A stretch of 36,684 nt of DNA from Pseudooceanicola sediminis (GTDB taxonomy: Bacteria; Pseudomonadota; Alphaproteobacteria; Rhodobacterales; Rhodobacteraceae): assembly GCF_003575965.1 (NCBI RefSeq), contig NZ_QWJJ01000024.1:1-36684 (forward strand). Reading direction: 5' to 3'. Of the stretch, positions 7,539 to 15,234 are shown piece by piece. How positions within the stretch are numbered: position 1 is the stretch's first letter; the number at the start of each line of letters is the position of its first letter. The position numbers and the translations under genes are program-made. Under the pieces are notes generated by a model. That model was not told the DNA's origin. It was given only the letters and a program-made list of their open reading frames with translations, and searched no databases.

Positions 7539-8012
7539 TCAGGCGGCAAGTTCCGCATCCCCTGCCCTATCGCCGCCCTCGCTGCCGACGATCTCGAGCC
7601 GCGCGTTGCGATAGCCTTCTCTGGCGATCCAGAGTTCCGCAGCCGTGACAGACTCGGCCAGGTGGAGCAGCTCCATGCAACCGCCGAAATCCAGCAGGAC
7701 ACGCACCTGCCCAGGCTGTGGTTCCTCAGCGACCTTGAAGGTCAAGGCACTGTCAGCAGAATGAGTCCGCATGATCGTCACGAGAATGACCCCGTCCGAA
7801 GAGAAGTTCCCCTCGTGCAGCGTGAACGACGCCGGCGCAGTCCAGGTCGGATAGGGTCGCGGTGGCTCCTTCTTGACAAGACGGCCGACGCCGTTCGAGC
7901 GTTCCCAGGCCGCGAGCTTCTTTGTGAACCGAGCGGGCGGCTTGGGACTGCTGTCGGTATAGCGAATGAGCGCCCCCAGGGGCGCATCATCGAGAATAGT
8001 GGTTGCAGACAT
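7539..8012 (-). CDS. Unknown 157-aa protein
   Basis: I do not recognise the family. The protein is soluble, with a Pro/Lys-rich N-terminal half and a C-terminal half that looks like alternating strands and helices (V-R-V-L-L-D-F-G-G-C-M-E-L-L-H). GAGG lies five to six bases before the ATG at 8012. It follows the large ParB-like gene on the same strand, separated by about 100 AT-rich bases (8013-8111), so it may be in the same transcript or have its own promoter there. Confidence 0.6.
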   Translation of the reverse strand: MSATTILDDAPLGALIRYTDSSPKPPARFTKKLAAWERSNGVGRLVKKEPPRPYPTWTAPASFTLHEGNFSSDGVILVTIMRTHSADSALTFKVAEEPQPGQVRVLLDFGGCMELLHLAESVTAAELWIAREGYRNARLEIVGSEGGDRAGDAELAA

Positions 8013-8111
8013 GATTCCTCATCCTGAATGCGTCATTTTGCACTCATCATATTGATATTATTTTGTTTTATGTGATTGAGGGCGGGTTTCCCCGCCCCCG
8101 GATGGCGCAGA

Positions 8112-10280
8112 TCACTCCGCGGCCATCATCGATGCCTCATTGCCCGGCAGGTCAGCGGTGAGGAAGGCGGGCAGATCGACATCTTCGGCCTGCTCGGTGC
8201 CGGAAACGGGCTCAGACGCCCCCTGCCCTTCCACACCGTCGAGTGCTGTCAGATCGTGACGGCAAAGAACCTCCGGCAACCAGCCGCTGCCTTTCAGCAG
8301 ACGCTCGGCTTCGGTCGCCATCTCGCCCTTCTTCAAGTGATCGAGGAGTTGCGCCGTCCCCTCCCCCTTTGCCTCGCACACGGCCTCGAGGATCCGTGCC
8401 TTGGGCACGCGGTTCAGATAGGTATCGGCCGTCGGCTCCCAACCCGCCTCGACCATGTCGAGTTCGACCGCCTGTGCGACCAAGTCGGACTGGGTCATCC
8501 GCTTGGTCAAGCCGCTGGCGGAGATACCGGCACCATAGGGGTTCACCTTCTCATGGAGCGCGTTGATCCCGAAGCTGAGGCAATGCGCGAGCAGCGAAAG
8601 CCGGCTCTCTTGATCGAGGGAAGCCAGGTAATCCCAGAGAGCGGCATCGTCGCCGAGCGGCAAGTCGGCCTCCCACTCCGCGTGGCGGCCGTCCACCAGC
8701 TTGGCCACCACGCTGTCCTTCAGATCGCTCGCCTGCGCGGACATGTAGACGTGACGCACCGAAACCTCGAGGCAGCTGCCGGCCGAACTGGACGTCCGGA
8801 AGGTGTCATTGACGAGCTTCAGGAGCAGCAGCGTCAACGCGACGTCGGGTGAGCGCCCGACAGCTTCGCGCAGTGCCAATGTCCGGTGCGCCGTCAACTC
8901 CATGACCAACCGCTCAGGCAAGGGCTTCAATGCACCATCGTGCTCGTCGTCCGGCACGTTGACGCCAAGCGCTTGACCAGCAGAGGTGATCACCGTGCCG
9001 TGGCCGACACCATCCGTGCTGCTCGCAGATGAAAGCTCAGCGCCCTGCCCGTCTGCCACCTGTTCACCTCTGTGGACGTCGACATCTGCCCGTGGCTCAT
9101 CCTCGGGCCGGACAAAGCCCCGATAAACGGCAAGCTCGCCATAGCGGTCAAGCGTCACGAAAGCCCCTGCCCGTGCGATCTCCTCATCGTCGAAGATCAG
9201 CGGCCGGGCCTCGAGCTTCTCCATCGAGACTTCCAACTCGCCAAGTCGCACGTCGATCTCTTCGGGGAATTCATCCTGACCTTCGTATTCCTCTTCGAGC
9301 GCTCGGTATTCGGCAAGCAGCTTGGCATGGGCTGCGCCTTCGTCATCCGTCATCGGCGCCGGGTCGCCATTGAGCCGCCGCAAGCCGTGGCTGTAGCCAT
9401 AGGGTAGGTCGAGCGAGACCTCGATCCATTTCCAACCTTCGGTCGCGATGGCTTCGGCTTCGGCCTGAAGCTTCTCGCTGACCAGACGATCGAGCAGGGC
9501 AGGGTCTTCCAGCCAGCCGCCGTCATCGCCCTGGAAGAGGTCATGCAACATGGTGCCGCCCGCCGCCTCGTAGGCCTCGACGCCGACAAAGACGGCGCGC
9601 CGATCCGATGCCCGCACCGAGGTTTCCGTCAGCATCCGCCGGATCTGATAGGGCTCCTTGTTCCACGAAGACTTGATCGCCTCCCAGACCCGAACCTGAC
9701 GCTCGTGATCCGGATTGACCGTGAAGGCCATCAGCTGCTCCAACGTCATCTCGTCCTCGGCGTAGAGCTCGAGCAGGGCAGGGGCCACGGCGGCGAGTTT
9801 CAGGCGCTGTTTCACCACCTGCGGCGTGACGAAGAAGGCGGCTGCGATCTCTTCATCGCCTTGCCCCTTCTCCCGCAAAGCAACGAAGGCGCGGAACTGG
9901 TCGAGCGGATGCAGGGCTGCACGCTGCATGTTCTCAGCGAGCGAGTCGTCTTCGGCGAGGATCGCGGAAGTGGCATCCCGTACGATGCAGGGGATGGGCG
10001 TCGTCTTGGCCAGACGCTTCTGCTTCACCAGGAGTGACAGGGCCTGAAAGCGCCGGCCGCCAGCGGGGATTTCGAACTTGCCGGTCTCGGACCCGTCATT
10101 CGCCAGAACGGGCCGAACGCTCAGGCTCTGCAGCAACCCGCGGCGGGCGATGTCTTCGGCCAGTTCCTCGACCGAGATGCCGGCCTTGATGCGCCGGACG
10201 TTGGACTGGCTCAGCACGAGCTTGTCGAAGGGAATGTCCCGGGACGGGGACAGGGTGACTTTCTGAGCGGATTTCGCCAT
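8112..10280 (-). CDS. Large ParB/RepB/Spo0J-family plasmid protein
   Basis: The 722-aa protein begins with a ParB N-terminal nuclease-like domain (about residues 14-120: I-P-F-D-K-L-V-L-S-Q-S-N-V-R-R, then the G-G-R-R-F-Q-A box and A-E-N-M-Q-R) followed by a helix-turn-helix region (about 130-200). The remaining 500 residues have no domain I can name. These long ParB-like proteins occur with ssb, radC and DUF932 on plasmids and are distinct from the partition protein, which is present separately as RepB. A role in DNA binding, CTP-dependent sliding or anti-restriction is inference. The ATG at 10280 is chosen because the hairpin leader ends just before it; an upstream start at 10448 would run through the leader and a partition-site palindrome. 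Confidence 0.8.
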   Translation of the reverse strand: MAKSAQKVTLSPSRDIPFDKLVLSQSNVRRIKAGISVEELAEDIARRGLLQSLSVRPVLANDGSETGKFEIPAGGRRFQALSLLVKQKRLAKTTPIPCIVRDATSAILAEDDSLAENMQRAALHPLDQFRAFVALREKGQGDEEIAAAFFVTPQVVKQRLKLAAVAPALLELYAEDEMTLEQLMAFTVNPDHERQVRVWEAIKSSWNKEPYQIRRMLTETSVRASDRRAVFVGVEAYEAAGGTMLHDLFQGDDGGWLEDPALLDRLVSEKLQAEAEAIATEGWKWIEVSLDLPYGYSHGLRRLNGDPAPMTDDEGAAHAKLLAEYRALEEEYEGQDEFPEEIDVRLGELEVSMEKLEARPLIFDDEEIARAGAFVTLDRYGELAVYRGFVRPEDEPRADVDVHRGEQVADGQGAELSSASSTDGVGHGTVITSAGQALGVNVPDDEHDGALKPLPERLVMELTAHRTLALREAVGRSPDVALTLLLLKLVNDTFRTSSSAGSCLEVSVRHVYMSAQASDLKDSVVAKLVDGRHAEWEADLPLGDDAALWDYLASLDQESRLSLLAHCLSFGINALHEKVNPYGAGISASGLTKRMTQSDLVAQAVELDMVEAGWEPTADTYLNRVPKARILEAVCEAKGEGTAQLLDHLKKGEMATEAERLLKGSGWLPEVLCRHDLTALDGVEGQGASEPVSGTEQAEDVDLPAFLTADLPGNEASMMAAE

Positions 10281-10284
10281 CAGA

Positions 10285-10338
10285 TCTTCTCCACGACGGG
10301 CGCCGGAAGCCACTCTTCCGATCTCACTTCCCGTCACC
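10285..10338 (-). promoter_or_regulatory. Hairpin leader, copy C
   Basis: Minus-strand order: TGACGG (10336-10331), eleven bases, hairpin GGAAG-AGTGG-CTTCC (10305-10319), GGCGCC, GTCG, GGAGA, then ATG at 10280. Compared with copy B, the middle stem pair is A-T instead of G-C, with both sides changed. Confidence 0.65.
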
Positions 10339-10391
10339 CCTCCAACCAACAAACCTTTCCCTCTCCTGTTCTGACGCTCCCGAGACAGGAC

Positions 10392-10407
10392 CTTAACAGC
10401 TGTTAAG
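10392..10407. repeat. 16-bp palindrome, candidate partition site 1
   Basis: CTTAACAGCTGTTAAG is a perfect 16-bp palindrome. It resembles the repABC centromere consensus GTTNNNNGCNNNNAAC except for the outermost base pair. It lies just beyond repC, a usual place for such sites, and would be bound by RepB. Confidence 0.7.
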
Positions 10408-10449
10408 TCGTCAGTCCCGAGGTGGCGGAACAGTACGCAGTCTCTCAAC

Positions 10450-10465
10450 CTTAACAGCTGTTAAG
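10450..10465. repeat. 16-bp palindrome, candidate partition site 2
   Basis: A second exact copy of CTTAACAGCTGTTAAG, 58 bp from the first, centre to centre. It overlaps the repC stop codon (10461-10463). Confidence 0.7.
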
Positions 10466-11672
10466 CTGCAGATCGTCGTCCAATCAATGCCATGACCATC
10501 GGGCCACAGGAAAACTCACCGGCCACAGCTTTGGCAGTCAGAGCTCGCAAGTATCCACCAGGCGATCTGATGTCCTCAAAGCGTTCCAGCATGGCAGAAA
10601 CGACGATCGACGCTTGCTCCGGACCCATGAACCGCTGCGCTTCTTCCCATGCAGATGCACTGATCCCCATGGCTGGTCGCACATGGCATGCCGCATCGAA
10701 AAGCTGGTGCCAATGCCGGATTTCGCCTTGGTAAAAGGTCTTGAGCGAGGGACATGCCGCAATCACCAGGTGCAGCGGGATCTTTGGCAGGTGTCTTGTG
10801 TCCTGTTCATCGACGTCAGCCACGGGCTCATCCCTGTCCACATCTGGCACGCCGGCCGCCGCCCCGCTTTTTTCTAAAGCAGGTTCAAGATCTATAGATT
10901 CTTTATTTGAATTATGATGGTGACGCTCAGATCGAGCATCATTGGTGTTCATTTCTTCTGTTTCAGAACCATCAATGATGTTGCGTGCCTGATCAAGGAG
11001 AGCTTCAAGATCGGCTCGATATGCCGCGAGGTCCTCAATTGAAAGCTTGCGGCGAAGCGCGCGCGCTGTGAGGATAGCCTTGTCACGAAGCTGGTCCCAG
11101 AAGCCTAGGCCTGGCTGCATCTCGTCTCCGAACTCCGCGAGGGCCGCGAGATCACGCCGCATGAGGCTTACAACCTCTCTCAGACGCCTGACGCGCTCCT
11201 CAGCCTCACGTACGGCCTCTGCGGCCCGTGCTATCTCCTCGGACTGGCAGTAGAGCGGGGAAAGATCGAAGCCAAAGGCGACGCGCTCTTCGCCGTGCTT
11301 GCGGACGTAGCGCTTTCCATTGGGGCTATCACGCCGCTGGAGCAAACCAGCCTCGACAAGACGCGCGAGGTGACGACGCATAGTGGAGCAGGGCATACCA
11401 TTCAGGCGCTCACAGATCGCCTTGTTCGAGGGGAAAACTACCATCTCGGCGTTCCCGCCAAGTGCATCGTCTGGAAAGAAGCTGAGGAGACCCTGCAAAA
11501 CAGTCAAATCACGTTCTGACACGCCAAAGGCCGCTTGCGCCTTGGAGAGCTCGCGCAGGAGTTCCCACTTGTTGACGGGTCTGCCCGGAACAGATGCCTC
11601 GGGTCGCTCGATCACGCGCAGATGGGCGTGCGAGATCGGCCGCATAAACGGCGAAATCGGTGTGTACTCCAT
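10461..11672 (-). CDS. repC: RepC replication initiator
   Basis: The 403-aa protein is the RepC initiator of repABC plasmids, by its N-terminal region (P-I-S-H-A-H-L and K-W-E-L-L-R-E-L-S-K-A), a winged-helix domain in the first third, a coiled stretch, and a C-terminal domain ending after S-P-G-G-Y-L-R-A-L. It is the third gene of the operon, 213 bases after repB, and that gap carries the antisense RNA that limits RepC synthesis. The start is ATG 11672; a GTG at 11684 is also possible, and neither has a good Shine-Dalgarno sequence. Its stop codon lies inside a partition-site palindrome. Confidence 0.9.
   Translation of the reverse strand: MEYTPISPFMRPISHAHLRVIERPEASVPGRPVNKWELLRELSKAQAAFGVSERDLTVLQGLLSFFPDDALGGNAEMVVFPSNKAICERLNGMPCSTMRRHLARLVEAGLLQRRDSPNGKRYVRKHGEERVAFGFDLSPLYCQSEEIARAAEAVREAEERVRRLREVVSLMRRDLAALAEFGDEMQPGLGFWDQLRDKAILTARALRRKLSIEDLAAYRADLEALLDQARNIIDGSETEEMNTNDARSERHHHNSNKESIDLEPALEKSGAAAGVPDVDRDEPVADVDEQDTRHLPKIPLHLVIAACPSLKTFYQGEIRHWHQLFDAACHVRPAMGISASAWEEAQRFMGPEQASIVVSAMLERFEDIRSPGGYLRALTAKAVAGEFSCGPMVMALIGRRSAA
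10868..10925. other. AT-rich segment in repC, likely origin of replication
   Basis: In repABC plasmids the origin lies inside repC, in its AT-rich middle. This stretch is the AT-richest part of the gene (TTTTTTCTAAAG, then TATAGATTCTTTATTTGAAT) and stands out against the GC-rich surroundings. The assignment is by family knowledge and composition only. Confidence 0.45.
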
Positions 11673-11722
11673 GAAAACGTTCACGAAGGCAAAATTTCTA
11701 CGGCCCGCGAATCGCTTTGCGC

Positions 11723-11751
11723 TTGCGGGGTAGGGGCCAGAACGCTACATT
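11723..11751 (+). promoter_or_regulatory. Promoter of the antisense RNA
   Basis: TTGCGG (11723-11728), 17 bp, TACATT (11746-11751) on the plus strand, opposite to the rep operon and correctly placed for the counter-transcribed RNA that ends at the terminator near 11848. Confidence 0.65.
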
Positions 11752-11757
11752 CAGAAG

Positions 11758-11848
11758 TGCGAAAACTGAGATTTTGTAGCGGGCTGATCCCGGTGCGAAA
11801 CCTTACAAAGGTCTCGTGAAGCTAGCTTCTCGGGGCCTTTTTCTTTTT
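11758..11848 (+). ncRNA. Counter-transcribed incompatibility RNA of repABC
   Basis: This RNA of about 90 nt runs opposite to the operon in the repB-repC gap. In repABC plasmids such an RNA pairs with the repC leader, represses repC translation and sets copy number. It starts about seven bases after a plausible promoter and ends in a strong terminator: GGTCTCG (11810-11816) pairs with CGGGGCC (11831-11837), the inner GAAG pairs with CTTC, and TTTTT-C-TTTTT follows. A smaller hairpin CGGG/CCCG lies in the middle. Confidence 0.8.
11810..11848 (+). terminator. Terminator of the antisense RNA
   Basis: A two-part stem (7 bp with two G.T pairs, then GAAG-CTAG-CTTC) is followed by two runs of five T. 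In the opposite sense the same bases can form a structure in the repC leader, the usual repABC control arrangement. Confidence 0.85.
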
Positions 11849-11885
11849 GCCTGTATCGTGCCTCCTTCTTGTTGGTTGCTCTTCC

Positions 11886-12815
11886 TCAGTCTCCTGAACG
11901 CTTCCAGCGCTCATGAAGCTCGGTAATCAGCTTTGGGGCATTGCCCTCCAACCAGCTGATAAAATCAGGTTCATCCGTAGTCAGATCGAGCTTAAGCTGC
12001 TTGCCTTGGCGGCCGGTCTTAACCGTCGCAGCTCCGACACCGGGGATCGCCAAAGCAGGCACGCCCTTTCTAGACGGGTTTGCTTTCTTCTCTGGGCTCT
12101 TCGCAGCTGCCAGAACTGCGAGAAACGCACGCTCAGAAACCTCATCGACCGAGCCGGAACTTTCGGACTTGGCTGCATGAGCTACCGCTTGCAGTTGGTC
12201 TCGATCACCGTCGTAGGTACCCAAGGCCTTTTTGAGCTCTTCCCATCTCGGGCGACCAATCCCGGGAGCCGCACCAATTGCCTGGATGAGTTCCTCGCCG
12301 ACCGTCCGAACGACACTCAAGAGTTGTGAAACCCCGGCTTCGTGGAGGTTAAGGACTTCGGCGACACCTCGATTGGTGCGCTCAGCCCCTTCCAAATGGT
12401 CACCGTCCAGAAGCGCCGTCGCAACAAGCGCCCGTTCAATAAAGCTCAGATCACGACGCTCTTGGTTCTCGAGAAGCTGATCTCGAAGCGCTTGATCACC
12501 ATCAACTTCCGTGACGATGGCTCGAACTTTGATACCGAGTTCGCGACATGCTTCTAGGCGCCTGCGGCCATAGATCAGGTTGTAGCGATCGCCTTCCAGT
12601 GGGCGGACCAATACAGGCACACGCTGACCGTTCTTGGAGATAGAGTTCTTCAGGCCCTCAACTTCAATCTGAAGCCTGTCATCCAACCGTCCTTCGGTAA
12701 CAATCTGCGCCGGATCGATCTCAAATACACCACCACGCAGTCGGCGCCCTTCAAGAGCGTCAGGAGCGTTGCGAAGGGTCTGCAGCGGCAGGCCGAGTTT
12801 AGGCTTTCTTGCCAT
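11886..12815 (-). CDS. repB: RepB plasmid partition protein
   Basis: The 309-aa protein is the ParB-family centromere-binding protein of repABC. It has the N-terminal ParB domain (D-P-A-Q-I at about residue 36, then Y-G-R-R-R-L-E-A and the E-N-Q-E-R-R box) and a helix-turn-helix region around N-L-H-E-A-G-V-S-Q-L-L-S-V-V. It should bind the palindromes beyond repC and act with RepA. I use the ATG at 12815 (M-A-R-K-P-K), which overlaps the end of repA by 17 bases. Such overlap is typical and suggests coupled translation. An earlier start at 12854 would add 13 residues. Confidence 0.92.
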   Translation of the reverse strand: MARKPKLGLPLQTLRNAPDALEGRRLRGGVFEIDPAQIVTEGRLDDRLQIEVEGLKNSISKNGQRVPVLVRPLEGDRYNLIYGRRRLEACRELGIKVRAIVTEVDGDQALRDQLLENQERRDLSFIERALVATALLDGDHLEGAERTNRGVAEVLNLHEAGVSQLLSVVRTVGEELIQAIGAAPGIGRPRWEELKKALGTYDGDRDQLQAVAHAAKSESSGSVDEVSERAFLAVLAAAKSPEKKANPSRKGVPALAIPGVGAATVKTGRQGKQLKLDLTTDEPDFISWLEGNAPKLITELHERWKRSGD

Positions 12816-13992
12816 TCCGCCCCCATGTGTTCTGGATGATTTCAGCGATCTCATCGTTCACTGCGTTCATGGATTCGATCGCACGATCAAACGTCTGACG
12901 CGTGAAGTCCTTCTTGTCAGCTTCGTAGAGCGTTTGCTTGGTCAAGCCGGCATCAGAAATTGCGGTCGATTCAACCATGTGATTGGTCAGGACCGACCTC
13001 CCAAACAGCCCGCGAATGAAAGCGATGACTTCGGTTTGTGGCGCGTCGCCGACTTTGTATCGCGTTGGCAAAAAGCGCAGCCAATCGAAGCGCAGATTTG
13101 CGCCTGCATCCCTGATCACTCCCAGGAGATCCGCAGTCATTCGCAGGAATTGGGACATCGACATGAGGTCAAGCATCTGCGGGTGAACCGTCACGAGGAC
13201 ACCCGAGGACGCGGAAAGTGCTGACATCGTCAAGAAACCAAGCTGCGGCGGGCAGTCGATCACAACAACGTCGTAGTTCGCTTCAACACTATCGAGTGCG
13301 TCATGAACTCTCGCGAAGAACGCTTTCGCTCCGCCTCGCTGGATAGCAGCAGGCGTCTCGTGCTCGAACTCCATGAGTTCAAGGTTGCCCGGGATAAGAT
13401 CAAGGCCACGGATGTAGGTCTTGCGGATCACTTCGGCGATCGGAACCGGATCGTCATAGCGAACTGCATCATAGAGGGTTCCGCCCTCCATAAGGTCGAG
13501 TTCCGGCTGGATTCCATGAAGAGCTGAAAGGGATGCTTGAGGGTCGAGATCGATCGCAAGAACCCTGTACCCCTTAAGCGCCAAGCGTTGAGCGAGGTGA
13601 GCAGACGTCGTCGTTTTGCCGGACCCGCCCTTGAAGTTCACCACTGAAACGACTTGAAGCTCGTCACCGTCGCGACGTCCAGGCACGTAAGTTCCAGACT
13701 TCTTTGCATTTCCTTCAAGCGTTTGACGGATTTCCCAGATATCATCGAGCGTATAGCGGCGATGACTTCCAGCTGTCGTCTCGACGTCAACGATCTTTCC
13801 TTCTCGATGAAGCTTACGAAGATAGGTATGATCGACGCCAAGGAGTTCAGCAGCTTCGCCGCTGGTCAAAGTGCGCATCACCTTCTTTGCATCCGGCGGG
13901 AAGTGGGCAGCGCGCTGAGCATGCAGGTTCGACGCGAGAAGTTCCGCGTAGTGCCCGATGGCGATGTCTAGATCCTGCTCTACTTCGCTCAT
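12799..13992 (-). CDS. repA: RepA partition ATPase
   Basis: The 397-aa protein is a ParA-family ATPase. It has a MerR-like DNA-binding segment at about residues 40-95 (S-G-E-A-A-E-L-L-G-V-D-H-T-Y-L-R-K-L-H) and a deviant Walker A motif K-G-G-S-G-K-T-T at 121-128, then D-L-D-P-Q-A-S-L and the V-V-I-D-C-P-P motif. In repABC plasmids RepA drives partition and represses its own operon. It is the first gene of the operon. The ATG at 13992 gives the family's usual length. Confidence 0.93.
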   Translation of the reverse strand: MSEVEQDLDIAIGHYAELLASNLHAQRAAHFPPDAKKVMRTLTSGEAAELLGVDHTYLRKLHREGKIVDVETTAGSHRRYTLDDIWEIRQTLEGNAKKSGTYVPGRRDGDELQVVSVVNFKGGSGKTTTSAHLAQRLALKGYRVLAIDLDPQASLSALHGIQPELDLMEGGTLYDAVRYDDPVPIAEVIRKTYIRGLDLIPGNLELMEFEHETPAAIQRGGAKAFFARVHDALDSVEANYDVVVIDCPPQLGFLTMSALSASSGVLVTVHPQMLDLMSMSQFLRMTADLLGVIRDAGANLRFDWLRFLPTRYKVGDAPQTEVIAFIRGLFGRSVLTNHMVESTAISDAGLTKQTLYEADKKDFTRQTFDRAIESMNAVNDEIAEIIQNTWGRNGKKA

Positions 13993-14046
13993 GTCTGCCC
14001 CGATCCGTGGGCGCGTTTTTTATGTGACCGCGCGTTATTTTTCGAG

Positions 14047-14076
14047 ACTATTGCCCGACCAATCAGATTCGTGCAA
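14047..14076 (-). promoter_or_regulatory. Candidate repABC operon promoter
   Basis: On the minus strand TTGCAC (14076-14071), 18 bp, AATAGT (14052-14047), about 55 bases before the repA start. It is plausible in position and sequence, but spacing and -10 are not ideal. Confidence 0.4.
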
Positions 14077-14126
14077 GCACTTTCTAGATTTAGTGGCAAT
14101 CGGTTAGGCCAACACAAGTGTGATCC

Positions 14127-15008
14127 TCAGAGGAGCCCCAGCTTTTCAGCACGCTCCAGCAGCATTCTGACTGAGGAAGGCTGCCAGCTGGTGCGACCGC
14201 GAGGGGTGCGCTCACGCATGGATTCCAGTCGGTCGCAGATTGCCTGCAAGGTGATCTCCGGGTCAGCACCTTTGATTGCGGCGACAATCGCAGGCAGGCG
14301 ATCGTCGGTTTCGCGACGTCCAGCGCGCCCAAGCACTTCAGCGGGCAGGAATCCGTCCCTCACGTATGCCTTCACGGCGCGGAGCAGGCGGCCTTGCGTC
14401 CAGTGCCGATCATGGGGCAGGGGGCCATTGATGATCCGCAGGACATCTTCCCAAGCCATATCGGGGCGCAAACGGCGCACATGGGGCACCCAATCCTGCG
14501 CAGTTTCGTTCAAGCGCTCCATGTAGCCGTCCTGTCGCGCCAGCCGCACCTTGCGCAGCGCTTCAGGGTCCTTGGCGCGAAGACCTGGGTTGCCGCCGAC
14601 GCGGCCCTTTGAGCGTGCCGAGGCAAGTCCGGCTTTGGTACGCTCGCGGATCAGAGCGCGTTCGAACTCAGCCGCAGCGCCCAGAACCTGCAACGTGAAC
14701 TTGCCCTGGGGCGAGGCAGTGTCGATCGGGTCCTGGAGCGAGCGGAAGAACGCCCCCTTGCCCTCCAGTCTTTCGATCACCTCAAGTAGGTGCGACAAAG
14801 ACCGCGCAAGCCGGTCGATCCGCACGACGACCAGCGTGTCGCCCTTGCCAATCCGCTCCAGCACACGTGCAAGCACGGGCCGCGCGCGATTGCCGCCCGA
14901 GGCGTGCTCTTCAAAGATCTCGGCGCATCCCGCAGACTGCAGTGCCTCAGACTGGGGCAGGGGGGTTTGATCCTCGGTGGAGACGCGCGCATAGCCAATC
15001 AGGGGCAT
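14127..15008 (-). CDS. Serine recombinase (resolvase/invertase family)
   Basis: The 293-aa protein starts I-G-Y-A-R-V-S-T-E-D-Q, the catalytic-serine motif of the resolvase/invertase family, and continues with the V-V-V-R-I-D-R-L-A-R-S segment and the G-A-A-A-E-F-E-R-A-L-I-R-E-R-T motif. The catalytic domain takes about 140 residues. The rest is longer than in Tn3 resolvases (about 185 aa in all), with a C-terminal helical region. It could resolve plasmid multimers or belong to a transposon remnant; no transposase is visible beside it. I use ATG 15008 by homology, although it lacks a Shine-Dalgarno sequence. ATG 15095 has AAGGGG six bases upstream and would add 29 residues. Confidence 0.85.
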   Translation of the reverse strand: MPLIGYARVSTEDQTPLPQSEALQSAGCAEIFEEHASGGNRARPVLARVLERIGKGDTLVVVRIDRLARSLSHLLEVIERLEGKGAFFRSLQDPIDTASPQGKFTLQVLGAAAEFERALIRERTKAGLASARSKGRVGGNPGLRAKDPEALRKVRLARQDGYMERLNETAQDWVPHVRRLRPDMAWEDVLRIINGPLPHDRHWTQGRLLRAVKAYVRDGFLPAEVLGRAGRRETDDRLPAIVAAIKGADPEITLQAICDRLESMRERTPRGRTSWQPSSVRMLLERAEKLGLL

Positions 15009-15234
15009 GAAACTGGGCCGTTTGCAATTTAATATATCGCCAATAAACGACCGTTTGTAAACAGATGCAAGGGCGCTCTCTGTGGTGCTGCTCATCAAAA
15101 ACCCCTTGGTTTTCATAAGCTGAGCGCGATCAGAGAGATCTCGCAGACCACCGCGTGCGCGTGCTATATAAGGTGTACAGGCGCACCCTGACAAAACACT
15201 TGGGTAAACTGCAAAACTGCCGTATTTTGCACAT
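15009..15234. promoter_or_regulatory. Divergent control region of the recombinase and the 359-aa gene
   Basis: This AT-rich gap holds several inverted sequences: TGCAAAA (15210-15216) with TTTTGCA (15225-15231) immediately before the plus-strand start, AAAACC/GGTTTT (15098-15113), and CGTTT...AAACG around 15020-15050. The last lies where a recombinase binding (res) site is expected. None can be assigned to a protein from sequence alone. Confidence 0.4.
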
